Shown piece after piece: positions 1 through 5,798 of a DNA stretch of 6,751 bases (its first letter is position 1; each line of letters begins with the position of its first letter). The stretch spans positions 1 through 6,751 of the forward strand of contig CAJGCU010000105.1 in assembly GCA_904501945.1 (NCBI GenBank). Reading direction: 5' to 3'. The position numbers and the translations under genes were made by a program. The notes beneath the pieces were generated by a model. It worked only from the letters and a program-made list of their open reading frames with translations. It was not told where the DNA came from and searched no databases. The stretch is from an uncultured Bacteroidaceae bacterium (lineage in GTDB: Bacteria > Bacteroidota > Bacteroidia > Bacteroidales > Bacteroidaceae).

Positions 1-1178
1 ATAAGACCCTCACGAAGCATATCCATAGCAATCTTAACCATCGCTGCACCTGTACGCTTACCGTTACGGCACTGCAACATCCAAAGCTTACCGTCCTGGA
101 TAGTGAACTCGATATCCTGCATATCTGTGAAGTATGTCTCGAGGTGCTTCTGAATGCCGTTAAGCTCAGCATATACCTCAGGCATAACCTCCTCCAATGA
201 TGGGTACTTCGAAGCACGCTCCTCCTCAGAGATGTTCTGAGCAGCTGCCCAACGCTTAGAGCCCTCGATGGTAATCTGCTGTGGTGTGCGGATACCTGCA
301 ACAACGTCCTCACCCTGAGCGTTGATCAAATACTCGCCGTTGAAGATGTTCTCGCCAGTAGCAGCGTCACGTGAGAAGGCAACACCTGTTGCTGAGTTCT
401 CACCCATGTTACCGAATACCATTGCCTGAACAGATACTGCAGTACCCCAAGCCTCAGGAATGTTGTTGAGCTTACGATAGAGAATAGCACGCTCGTTCAT
501 CCATGAGCCGAATACAGCGCAGATAGCACCCCAAAGCTGCTCCCAAGCATTTGTTGGGAACTCCTTGCCTGTCTGCTCCTTTACAGCCTTCTTAAATGCT
601 GCAACCAACTCCTTGAGGTCGTCAGTAGTAAGGTCGGTATCAGCCTTTACGCCACGCTTCTCCTTCTGAGCTTCGATGATAACCTCAAATGGATCGTGAT
701 CCTCCTTAGATACTGGCTTCATGCCGAGCACAACGTCACCATACATCTGCACAAAACGACGGTAAGAGTCCCATGCAAAGCGTGGACGTCCTGTCTTGCG
801 GATCATTCCTTCTACCACTTCATCATTGAGACCGAGGTTGAGGATTGTATCCATCATACCTGGCATTGATGCACGTGCACCAGAGCGTACTGAAACGAGG
901 AGTGGATTTTCAACATCGCCAAACTTTGAGTTCATCAATGTCTCAACATTTTTCACTGCATTCAGAACATCTTCTTTCAACAGCTCTACTACCTTGTCCT
1001 TTCCTACTTCGTAGTACTCATTGCACACGTCAGTTGTGATAGTGAAACCTGGAGGAACTGGAACACCGATGAGGTTCATTTCAGCCAAGTTTGCACCTTT
1101 ACCACCAAGCAGATTTCTCATGTCTGCCTTTCCTTCGGCTTGTCCGTTACCGAAGGTGTAAACTCTTTTCTGAGCCAT
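1..1178 (-). CDS. ppdK: Pyruvate, phosphate dikinase, N-terminal part (cut by window edge)
   Basis: This encodes the first 392 residues of PPDK, the cytosolic enzyme that reversibly converts pyruvate, ATP and phosphate to PEP, AMP and pyrophosphate. I translated the complement from ATG at 1178, and the frame stays open to the left edge. The part seen is the ATP-grasp nucleotide-binding domain: GGKGANLAEM at about 25-34, PVPPGFTIT at 40-48, SVRSGARASMPGMMD at 96-110, MVFGNMGENSATGVAFSRD at 253-271, and DMQDIEFTI at 353-361 followed by LQCRNGKRTG at 368-377. K27, R98, D355, E357 and Q369 match the ATP-site residues known from Clostridium symbiosum PPDK. Family members are about 870-910 residues, so the phosphohistidine and PEP/pyruvate domains lie outside. 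Usual family text is LQTRNGKRT; a Cys replaces the Thr here. No good Shine-Dalgarno precedes the start, as is normal for Bacteroidetes. The gene has its own promoter downstream of the lipid-kinase terminator. No frameshift was seen. Confidence 0.97.
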   Translation of the reverse strand, partial: MAQKRVYTFGNGQAEGKADMRNLLGGKGANLAEMNLIGVPVPPGFTITTDVCNEYYEVGKDKVVELLKEDVLNAVKNVETLMNSKFGDVENPLLVSVRSGARASMPGMMDTILNLGLNDEVVEGMIRKTGRPRFAWDSYRRFVQMYGDVVLGMKPVSKEDHDPFEVIIEAQKEKRGVKADTDLTTDDLKELVAAFKKAVKEQTGKEFPTNAWEQLWGAICAVFGSWMNERAILYRKLNNIPEAWGTAVSVQAMVFGNMGENSATGVAFSRDAATGENIFNGEYLINAQGEDVVAGIRTPQQITIEGSKRWAAAQNISEEERASKYPSLEEVMPEVYAELNGIQKHLETYFTDMQDIEFTIQDGKLWMLQCRNGKRTGAAMVKIAMDMLREGL

Positions 1179-1322
1179 AATTTTACCGTTTTTTTTAATT
1201 ATTTAAGGTCATTAATATTGTAATCAAAACACTCAATTAGTCTTTCTAAATTGATAGCATTTCAAGATACCTAAGTCGTCATTTTCAGAAGCCTTTTGGA
1301 GCATCCCTTTCACTTTATTGGG

Positions 1323-1354
1323 CAAAGGTAAGGCATTTCTGCATATTTAACAAA
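1323..1354 (-). promoter_or_regulatory. Bacteroidetes-type promoter of ppdK
   Basis: On the minus strand TTTG (1354-1351) is followed after exactly 20 nt by TACCTTTG (1330-1323), matching the Bacteroidetes -33/-7 consensus (TTTG, then TAnnTTTG). Transcription would start near 1316, leaving a leader of roughly 138 nt before the ppdK ATG at 1178. I saw no other structure in that leader. The -33 box lies within the T-run of the preceding terminator. Confidence 0.8.
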
Positions 1355-1385
1355 AAAAAGGCGCTTTTTTAATAAAAAAAGGCCT
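1352..1385 (-). terminator. Intrinsic terminator of the lipid-kinase gene
   Basis: On the minus strand AGGC (1385-1382) pairs with GCCT (1362-1359). Inside this are one C-C mismatch, a T-G wobble and six T-A pairs (1379-1374 with 1370-1365) around an ATT loop. Eight Ts (1359-1352) follow. The hairpin begins inside the TAG stop codon at 1386-1384. The A/T-rich inner stem is weaker than usual, but stem and T-run are in the right order for this strand. Confidence 0.65.
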
Positions 1386-2451
1386 ATTTTCCTGAAAGTT
1401 TACGCAATATGTCTTTATTAAGTTGTGTTATGCGCTGTGTCTTGAACAAATTCTCCTGTATCAGTTCTCCCGTCTTGCTGTACATATTCCAGAAGTGTTC
1501 TGTGATGAAATTCTGCACTCTCTGCTCTACTGCAGGCACGCCTTCTTCAACAGGACAGACACACAGGAGTCCGCTGGGAATGAGTTCGACATTCACCTCC
1601 TCACCAGTCTGCATAGGGTCGCCGTCGAAATGCGCCACGCCAGGCTTGGAACGATGGATGGTAACTTTCTGACATTGGAAAGTCTTGATGCGTGAATTCT
1701 GCTCGATGGTGCCATTGAAAAGCTGTATGGCAATCTGGGGAGCCTCAATTGCCGTGAAAGGCTCTATGATGGTCACGTCCATTATACCATCTCTCACCGA
1801 TGCCGATGGAGCAATGTAGGCGTTGTTGCCATATTGCGAGGCGTTGGCGCAAGAAATGAGGAATGCCTTGTGTACCTGATGCATCTCTTCCCCACTCACG
1901 TTGTTCACGATGTCAACGTCGTATGTTTCAGGATGATAACTCAAGCTGCCGTTCAGCACATTTTCCAAATAAGACACAGGGCCCCTCTTGCCTGACTCTG
2001 CGAATTTCTGCGAGATGAAAGCGTCGAATCCCACGCCACAGGTACAGAAGAAAGGCTTGCCGTTCACTGTGCCGTAGTCCATCTCCTGCACGAGCCCCCG
2101 ATTCAGGATTTTGATAGCTGAAAGAGGGTCGGTGGGAATGCGCAAATGGCGCGCCAGTCCGTTGCCAGAGCCTGAAGGGATGATGGCCAAAGCTGTGCGT
2201 GTGTGGATAAGTCCGCTTGCCACTTCGTTCACCGTTCCGTCGCCTCCTATCGAGCAAACGATATCAGCCTTTTGGGCCACAGCTCCCCTTGCGAGTTCCG
2301 TAGCGTGTCCCATGCGCTCCGTCTTCACCACTTCGTAGTCGTAGAGATTCCTGTCCAGATACTCGTCGATAAGCCTCAAGACAAATTTCTTGCCCGACGT
2401 CCCTGAAATAGGATTAACGATAAAAACTATCTTCTTCTTCTCTTTCGCCAT
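1384..2451 (-). CDS. DAGK/sphingosine-kinase family lipid kinase (YegS/DgkB-like)
   Basis: This 355-residue protein belongs to the diacylglycerol kinase catalytic superfamily, which uses ATP to phosphorylate the hydroxyl of a lipid such as diacylglycerol or a sphingoid base. Visible motifs in order are VNPISG at 12-17, the ATP-site GGDGT at 69-73 followed by VNEV, PSGSGNGLARHL at 92-103, CGVGFDA at 138-144, a YGNNAYIAP...DG segment at 207-222, and HFDGDP at 274-279. The last replaces the DGE usual in the family, so Asp278 stands where Glu is expected. GSGNGLA resembles the sphingosine-kinase version of this motif more than the common GTxND form. Soluble relatives are about 300 residues; here about 55 extra, mostly helical and basic-ended residues follow. 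There is no signal peptide or membrane segment, so it is probably cytosolic acting at the membrane. It is transcribed divergently from serine palmitoyltransferase, suggesting a sphingolipid substrate (inference). Diacylglycerol or undecaprenol remain alternatives. Confidence 0.93.
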   Translation of the reverse strand: MAKEKKKIVFIVNPISGTSGKKFVLRLIDEYLDRNLYDYEVVKTERMGHATELARGAVAQKADIVCSIGGDGTVNEVASGLIHTRTALAIIPSGSGNGLARHLRIPTDPLSAIKILNRGLVQEMDYGTVNGKPFFCTCGVGFDAFISQKFAESGKRGPVSYLENVLNGSLSYHPETYDVDIVNNVSGEEMHQVHKAFLISCANASQYGNNAYIAPSASVRDGIMDVTIIEPFTAIEAPQIAIQLFNGTIEQNSRIKTFQCQKVTIHRSKPGVAHFDGDPMQTGEEVNVELIPSGLLCVCPVEEGVPAVEQRVQNFITEHFWNMYSKTGELIQENLFKTQRITQLNKDILRKLSGK

Positions 2452-2601
2452 ATATGTTTAAAAAGCAGCACACTCATTATTTATATTCTATATAATGCGA
2501 TTCACCGACAACACGTAATTTCACCATTTTGCCTCGCCAAACCATAAAGATTCATCATGAACGAATGTGCATCCTAATAACTGTCAATCTTAAAAACACT
2601 G

Positions 2602-2638
2602 CAAAATTACGACTTTTAGCTCCAATTTTCCACAATAT
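2602..2638 (-). promoter_or_regulatory. Candidate promoter of the lipid-kinase gene
   Basis: TAATTTTG on the minus strand (2609-2602) fits the TAnnTTTG -7 element. The only nearby -33-like sequence is TTG in TATTGTGG around 2635, about 23 nt upstream and wider than the usual 19-21, so the call rests mainly on the -7 box. The leader would be about 145 nt. The -7 boxes of the two divergent promoters lie about 95 bp apart. Confidence 0.42.
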
Positions 2639-2678
2639 TCCGATGTTTTTTCCTTTATTTCGTTTTTTTCAACAAAAC

Positions 2679-2711
2679 TTTTACTTTTTAACATCTTTTT
2701 TATTACCTTTG
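2679..2711 (+). promoter_or_regulatory. Bacteroidetes-type promoter of spt (and probably serS)
   Basis: TACCTTTG at 2704-2711 is a full match to the -7 consensus and is identical to the -7 box of ppdK. TTTT at 2679-2682, 21 nt upstream, serves as a T-rich -33 element lacking the final G. Transcription would start near 2718, giving a leader of about 160 nt before the spt start at 2878. Confidence 0.7.
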
Positions 2712-2726
2712 CACCAATTTTTGAAC

Positions 2727-2749
2727 TCTCTGTTCCAACGAGACAGAGA
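2727..2749 (+). promoter_or_regulatory. Hairpin at the 5' end of the spt leader
   Basis: TCTCTGT (2727-2733) and ACAGAGA (2743-2749) form a perfect 7-bp stem with a 9-nt loop. It starts only about 10 nt after the predicted transcription start. No T-run follows, so it is not a terminator. It could stabilise the 5' end or be a binding site; the DNA inverted repeat could equally bind a protein. Confidence 0.5.
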
Positions 2750-2808
2750 AAGATATTTGAAAACAATAAAAATAAATAGCAAGCTCTTCATTGCAGGCCG
2801 AAGGCATC

Positions 2809-2833
2809 CTGATATTCATGCGACATGAATCAG
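2809..2833 (+). promoter_or_regulatory. Second hairpin in the spt leader
   Basis: ATTCATG (2814-2820) and CATGAAT (2824-2830) form a perfect 7-bp stem around a CGA loop. Alternatively CTGAT and TCATG on the left, with a 2-nt bulge at 2814-2815, pair with CATGAATCAG (2824-2833) for 10 bp. It lies 44 nt before the spt start and contains two in-stem ATGs (2819 and 2825). No T-run follows. Confidence 0.5.
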
Positions 2834-2877
2834 CGTGCGCCCCAAGCCCCCAAAGCACTGGAAGCTATTTTATCACT

Positions 2878-4065
2878 ATGGGTTTATTACAAGAAAGAAT
2901 GAGTAAGTATAGAGAGCCTCAAAAGTACATTGAGGCAGGTGTCTATCCTTACTTCAGAGAAATCGACAGCCATCAGGACACAGAGGTGACCATGAGCGGC
3001 AAAAAGGTACTCATGTTTGGTTCCAACTCTTACATGGGACTCACCTACGACAAGCGCATCTGCGAAGCAGCCATCAAGGCCATTGAGAAATACGGCACAG
3101 GATGTGCTGGCTCACGCTTCCTCAACGGAACGCTCGACCTCCACATTCAGCTGGAGAAAGAGCTGGCCGCATTTGTCGGAAAAGACGAGGCACTTGTGTA
3201 TTCAACTGGTTTCACAGTCAACTCAGGCGTAGTGTCTTGCCTCACAGGAAGAAATGACTACATCATCGGCGACGACCGCAACCACGCATCCATCGTTGAC
3301 GGACGCAGACTCTCCTTCTCGCAGTTCTTCCACTACAAGCACAACGACATGGAAGACCTCGAGCACCAGCTCATGCGATGCAACCCTGAATCGCTCAAGC
3401 TCATCGTCATCGACGGACTCTTCTCCATGGAAGGCGACTTGGCAAAACTGCCAGAAATCATCGAACTGAAGAAGAAGTACAACGCAACCGTCATGGTGGA
3501 CGAAGCACACGGTCTTGGCGTGTTTGGCGACCACGGACGTGGCGTATGCAGCCACTTTGGAGTGACAGAAGACGTTGACCTCATCATGGGAACATTCTCA
3601 AAGAGCCTCGCTTCCATCGGCGGATTCATCGCAGCCGACAGCGACACCATCAACTGGCTCCGTCACAACAGCCGCACATACATCTTCAGCGCCAGCAACA
3701 CTCCTGCAGCTACAGCTGCTGCCCTCGAAGCGCTCCACATCCTCCAGCAGGAACCTGAACGCCAGGAGAACCTCTGGAAGATTACCAACTACGCTCTCGA
3801 GCAGTTCCAGCAGGCTGGATTCGAGATTGGCGACACAGAGAGCCCAATCATCCCACTCTACGTGCGCGACGCCTTCAAGACATTCGAGGTGACAAAGAAG
3901 GCATTCGACAAGGGCGTATTTGTCAACTCAGTTGTTCCACCAGCATGCGCGCCACAAGACACACTCATCCGCGTGGCACTCATGTCAACACACACCAAAG
4001 AGCAGGTTGACCGCTGTGTAGCCATCCTCGTTGACGTGTTCAAGGAACTGGGCCTGCTGAAATAA
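2878..4065 (+). CDS. spt: Serine palmitoyltransferase (alpha-oxoamine synthase family)
   Basis: The protein condenses L-serine with palmitoyl-CoA (iso-branched acyl-CoAs are also used in Bacteroidetes) to 3-ketosphinganine, the committed step of sphingolipid synthesis, using pyridoxal phosphate in the cytosol. I start it at 2878 (MGLLQERM), giving 395 residues, because this matches how Bacteroides SPTs begin; an in-frame ATG at 2791 would add 29 residues unlike the family. Landmarks are GSNSYMGL near 48, GSGCAGSRF-like GTGCAGSRF near 78, PLP-stacking H136 in HASIVDG, D208 and H211 in VDEAHG, and the Schiff-base lysine K242 in TFSKSLAS. All four active-site residues sit 23 lower than in Sphingomonas SPT (H159, D231, H234, K265), so the core is intact. 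Glycine C-acetyltransferase and BioF are close relatives, but the N-terminus and overall sequence favour SPT. It has its own promoter; serS follows after 129 bp with no visible promoter between. Confidence 0.93.
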   Translation: MGLLQERMSKYREPQKYIEAGVYPYFREIDSHQDTEVTMSGKKVLMFGSNSYMGLTYDKRICEAAIKAIEKYGTGCAGSRFLNGTLDLHIQLEKELAAFVGKDEALVYSTGFTVNSGVVSCLTGRNDYIIGDDRNHASIVDGRRLSFSQFFHYKHNDMEDLEHQLMRCNPESLKLIVIDGLFSMEGDLAKLPEIIELKKKYNATVMVDEAHGLGVFGDHGRGVCSHFGVTEDVDLIMGTFSKSLASIGGFIAADSDTINWLRHNSRTYIFSASNTPAATAAALEALHILQQEPERQENLWKITNYALEQFQQAGFEIGDTESPIIPLYVRDAFKTFEVTKKAFDKGVFVNSVVPPACAPQDTLIRVALMSTHTKEQVDRCVAILVDVFKELGLLK

Positions 4066-4138
4066 GGCAACGGACGACAGCTGGCGCAGGCAAAGCGCTG
4101 CAGTCAAAAAAAATACGGAAGAAACTAAGTCATATACA

Positions 4139-4171
4139 ATGGGGGTGAAGGGAAGCTAACAACTTCCCTTC
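4139..4171 (+). promoter_or_regulatory. serS leader: mini-ORF overlapping a 9-bp hairpin
   Basis: GAAGGGAAG (4147-4155) and CTTCCCTTC (4163-4171) form a perfect 9-bp stem with loop CTAACAA. Two more G-C pairs are possible past a bulged T at 4146. An ATG at 4139 opens a six-codon frame, MGVKGS-stop (4139-4159), whose last sense codon is a serine codon (AGC, 4154-4156) at the end of the left arm. No T-run follows the hairpin, so it is not an intrinsic terminator. Translation of the mini-ORF is unproven. Confidence 0.5.
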
Positions 4172-4175
4172 CCTA

Positions 4176-4190
4176 TTCTCAAACCGAGAA
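4176..4190 (+). promoter_or_regulatory. Small hairpin covering the SD-like site of serS
   Basis: TTCTC (4176-4180) pairs with GAGAA (4186-4190) around an AAACC loop. GAGAA is the only purine-rich, Shine-Dalgarno-like stretch near serS and ends 4 nt before the ATG at 4195. Pairing would therefore hide it. Five pairs alone are weak, so this could be chance. Confidence 0.4.
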
Positions 4191-4194
4191 CATT

Positions 4195-5511
4195 ATGCTT
4201 ACACTCAAATTAATCACAGAAGAGAAAGAAAGAGTCCTCAAGGGACTCGAGAAGAAGCGCTTCGCTGGCGCAGCAGAAGCCATTGAGAAAGCCATAAGCA
4301 TTGACAAGAAGCGACGTGAGGCACAGACAAGGCTCGACGCCATCCTGGCCGAAAGCAAGAAGTTTGCCGCACAGATTGGCCAGCTCATGAAGGCAGGCAA
4401 GAAAGACGAGGCAGAGGCTGCAAAAGGCGAAGTGGCGAAGCTCAAGGCTGAGGCAGCACAGCTCGAAGACGCCAAGAGCGAGGCAGAGAAGGAGCTTACA
4501 GCACACCTCTGCACCATTCCCAACATTCCCTACGACGAAGTGCCCGAAGGAACATGTGCTGAAGACAACGTGGTGGTGAAGTCATCCCTGCGCGAATGCA
4601 AGCCAGGTGACACTGTGGGCAACTGGGACACTGTGCCAGGCAACGGAGAGGCAAAGCTCCCACACTGGGAACTCGCCAAGAAATACAACCTCATCGACTT
4701 CGACCTTGGCGTCAAGATTACAGGCGCAGGATTCCCCGTCTATGTTGGCAAGGGAGCACAGCTTCAGCGCGCGCTCATCAACTTCTTCCTCGCAGAGGCT
4801 AACAAGGCAGGATATACTGAAATCATGCCCCCGACTGTGGTGAACGCAGCATCAGGCTACGGCACAGGACAGCTGCCTGACAAGGAAGGGCAGATGTACC
4901 ACTGCCAGCTTGACGACCTCTATCTCATCCCAACAGCCGAAGTGCCCGTCACCAACATCTATCGCGATGTCATTCTGGACGAGAAAGAACTCCCCATCAA
5001 GAACTGTGCCTACACACAGTGCTTCCGTCGCGAAGCTGGCTCCTACGGCAAAGACGTGCGTGGACTGAACCGCCTGCACGAATTTTCCAAGATAGAGATT
5101 GTGCGCATCGACACGCCTGAGCATTCGGCTGAAAGCCACAAGGAGATGCTCGACCACGTTGAAGGACTCCTCCAGAAACTCGAGCTCCCCTATCGCATCC
5201 TCCGTCTTTGTGGAGGCGACCAGAGTTTCACCTCTGCCATCTGCTACGACTTCGAGGTGTACAGCGAGGCACAGGGACGCTGGCTCGAAGTGTCATCTGT
5301 CAGCAACTTCGACACCTACCAGGCTAATCGTCTCAAGTGCCGCTATCGCAACGCAGACAAGAAGGTGCAGCTCTGCCACACCCTCAACGGCTCAGCGCTT
5401 GCGCTCCCACGCATCGTGGCATCGCTGCTCGAAAACAACCAGACTGCTGAAGGCATTCGCATTCCAAAAGCACTCGTGCCTTACACTGGATTTGAGATGA
5501 TTGAGAATTGA
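4195..5511 (+). CDS. serS: Seryl-tRNA synthetase
   Basis: This 438-residue class II synthetase charges tRNA-Ser (and tRNA-Sec where present) with L-serine in the cytosol. Residues about 28-103 are a charged, alanine- and lysine/glutamate-rich antiparallel coiled coil, the arm that grips the tRNA-Ser long variable loop. The catalytic core follows. It has a TAEVP serine-site motif at 247-251 (T247, E249), motif 2 with FRREAGSYGKDVRGLNRLHEF at 277-297 (R278, E280), and motif 3 with LNGSALALPR at 397-406 ending in R406. Length is slightly above the usual 420-430. The start is set by the canonical MLTLKLI opening, which is how Bacteroidetes SerRS begin. It probably shares the spt transcript. The stop codon lies inside a heptamer repeat, and a strong terminator begins 22 bp downstream. 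Codon choice, rich in CTC, GAC and AAG, matches spt. Nothing catalytic appears missing. Confidence 0.98.
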   Translation: MLTLKLITEEKERVLKGLEKKRFAGAAEAIEKAISIDKKRREAQTRLDAILAESKKFAAQIGQLMKAGKKDEAEAAKGEVAKLKAEAAQLEDAKSEAEKELTAHLCTIPNIPYDEVPEGTCAEDNVVVKSSLRECKPGDTVGNWDTVPGNGEAKLPHWELAKKYNLIDFDLGVKITGAGFPVYVGKGAQLQRALINFFLAEANKAGYTEIMPPTVVNAASGYGTGQLPDKEGQMYHCQLDDLYLIPTAEVPVTNIYRDVILDEKELPIKNCAYTQCFRREAGSYGKDVRGLNRLHEFSKIEIVRIDTPEHSAESHKEMLDHVEGLLQKLELPYRILRLCGGDQSFTSAICYDFEVYSEAQGRWLEVSSVSNFDTYQANRLKCRYRNADKKVQLCHTLNGSALALPRIVASLLENNQTAEGIRIPKALVPYTGFEMIEN

Positions 5512-5532
5512 AAATTGACAATTGATAATTGG
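5500..5532 (+). repeat. ATTGANA heptamer tandem repeat across the serS stop codon
   Basis: Four perfect-period heptamers, ATTGAGA, ATTGAAA, ATTGACA and ATTGATA, run from 5500 to 5527 and are followed by a partial ATTGG. The sixth base varies through G, A, C and T while the other six stay fixed. The first copy encodes the last residues of SerRS and the TGA stop (5509-5511) lies at the end of ATTGA in the second copy. The array runs straight into the terminator stem. Confidence 0.8.
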
Positions 5533-5579
5533 AAGCAGAGCTATCTGGCCACAGCGGCAGGATGGCTCTGCTTTTTTTT
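5533..5579 (+). terminator. Intrinsic terminator of serS (and the spt-serS unit)
   Basis: AAGCAGAGC (5533-5541) pairs perfectly with GCTCTGCTT (5565-5573), and the T-run extends to 5579 (eight Ts from 5572). The 23-nt interior can pair further (ATC with GAT, CTG with CAG). GC-rich stem plus immediate T-run makes this the clearest terminator in the window. Confidence 0.93.
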
Positions 5580-5581
5580 GT

Positions 5582-5735
5582 GATAACTTTGACCTTGACC
5601 TTAACCTTGACGATAACCTTGACCTTAACTTTGACGATAACTTTGACCTTAACCTTAAAACTGATAACCTTAACTTTGACCTTGACCTTGAGATAACCTT
5701 AACCTTAAAACTGATAACCTTCCAACCTTAAAACT
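5582..5735. repeat. GATAAC-punctuated hexamer array (YTTRAC units)
   Basis: Six modules each begin with GATAAC, at 5582, 5612, 5636, 5663, 5692 and 5713. Each is followed by hexamers of the form (C/T)TT(G/A)AC. Three modules end with the longer CTTAAAACT (5654, 5704, 5727). Module lengths are 30, 24, 27, 29, 21 and 23 bp. Within this, a 26-bp stretch is repeated exactly at 5646-5671 and 5696-5721, 50 bp apart. The array begins directly after the serS terminator and ends in a second T-run. The open rightward frame through it encodes only alternating Asp/Asn and Leu/Phe and crosses the terminator, so I do not call a gene. Confidence 0.85.
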
Positions 5736-5798
5736 TTTTTTTACAATAAAAGGTTCTTTGAATTTAATTACATAACAAAGTATTTCTCAGGATTTTTT

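Larger units (their letters stand above)
2452..2877. other. Divergent intergenic region between lipid kinase and spt
   Basis: These 426 bases hold no credible gene; the rightward frame at 2529-2828 resembles nothing I recognise and crosses the spt promoter. The centre (about 2580-2720) is strongly A/T-rich with long T-runs. It contains a weak leftward promoter near 2602, a good rightward promoter ending at 2711, and two hairpins in the spt leader. The last 90 bases before spt turn markedly more G/C-rich than the promoter zone. Confidence 0.75.

Noticed and set aside
796..1039. Rightward frames opposite ppdK
   Set aside because: They are antisense to a well-conserved PPDK ATP-grasp domain and show no family features.
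1928..2338. Frames overlapping the lipid kinase on both strands
   Set aside because: Shadows of the kinase reading frame, which carries all the conserved motifs.
2529..2828. 99-residue rightward frame in the divergent intergenic region
   Set aside because: It overlaps the spt promoter and poly-T tracts, has no recognisable domain, and its composition reflects A/T-rich non-coding DNA.
2791..2877. N-terminal extension of spt by 29 residues
   Set aside because: The added residues look unlike the family and run over a leader hairpin; MGLLQERM at 2878 matches the start of Bacteroides serine palmitoyltransferases.
2878..4065. Glycine C-acetyltransferase (kbl) or BioF as identity of the SPT gene
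   Set aside because: The active site is shared by the family, but the N-terminal sequence and the HASIVDGRRLSFSQF region match Bacteroides serine palmitoyltransferases; no threonine dehydrogenase or biotin gene is adjacent.
4080..4102. Hairpin after spt as a terminator
   Set aside because: The GCGC stem is weak and is followed on the plus strand by an A-run, not a T-run.
5522..5731. 69-residue rightward frame rich in Asp/Asn and Leu/Phe
   Set aside because: It begins at a TTG inside the heptamer array, crosses the serS terminator, and its composition is just the translated hexamer repeat.
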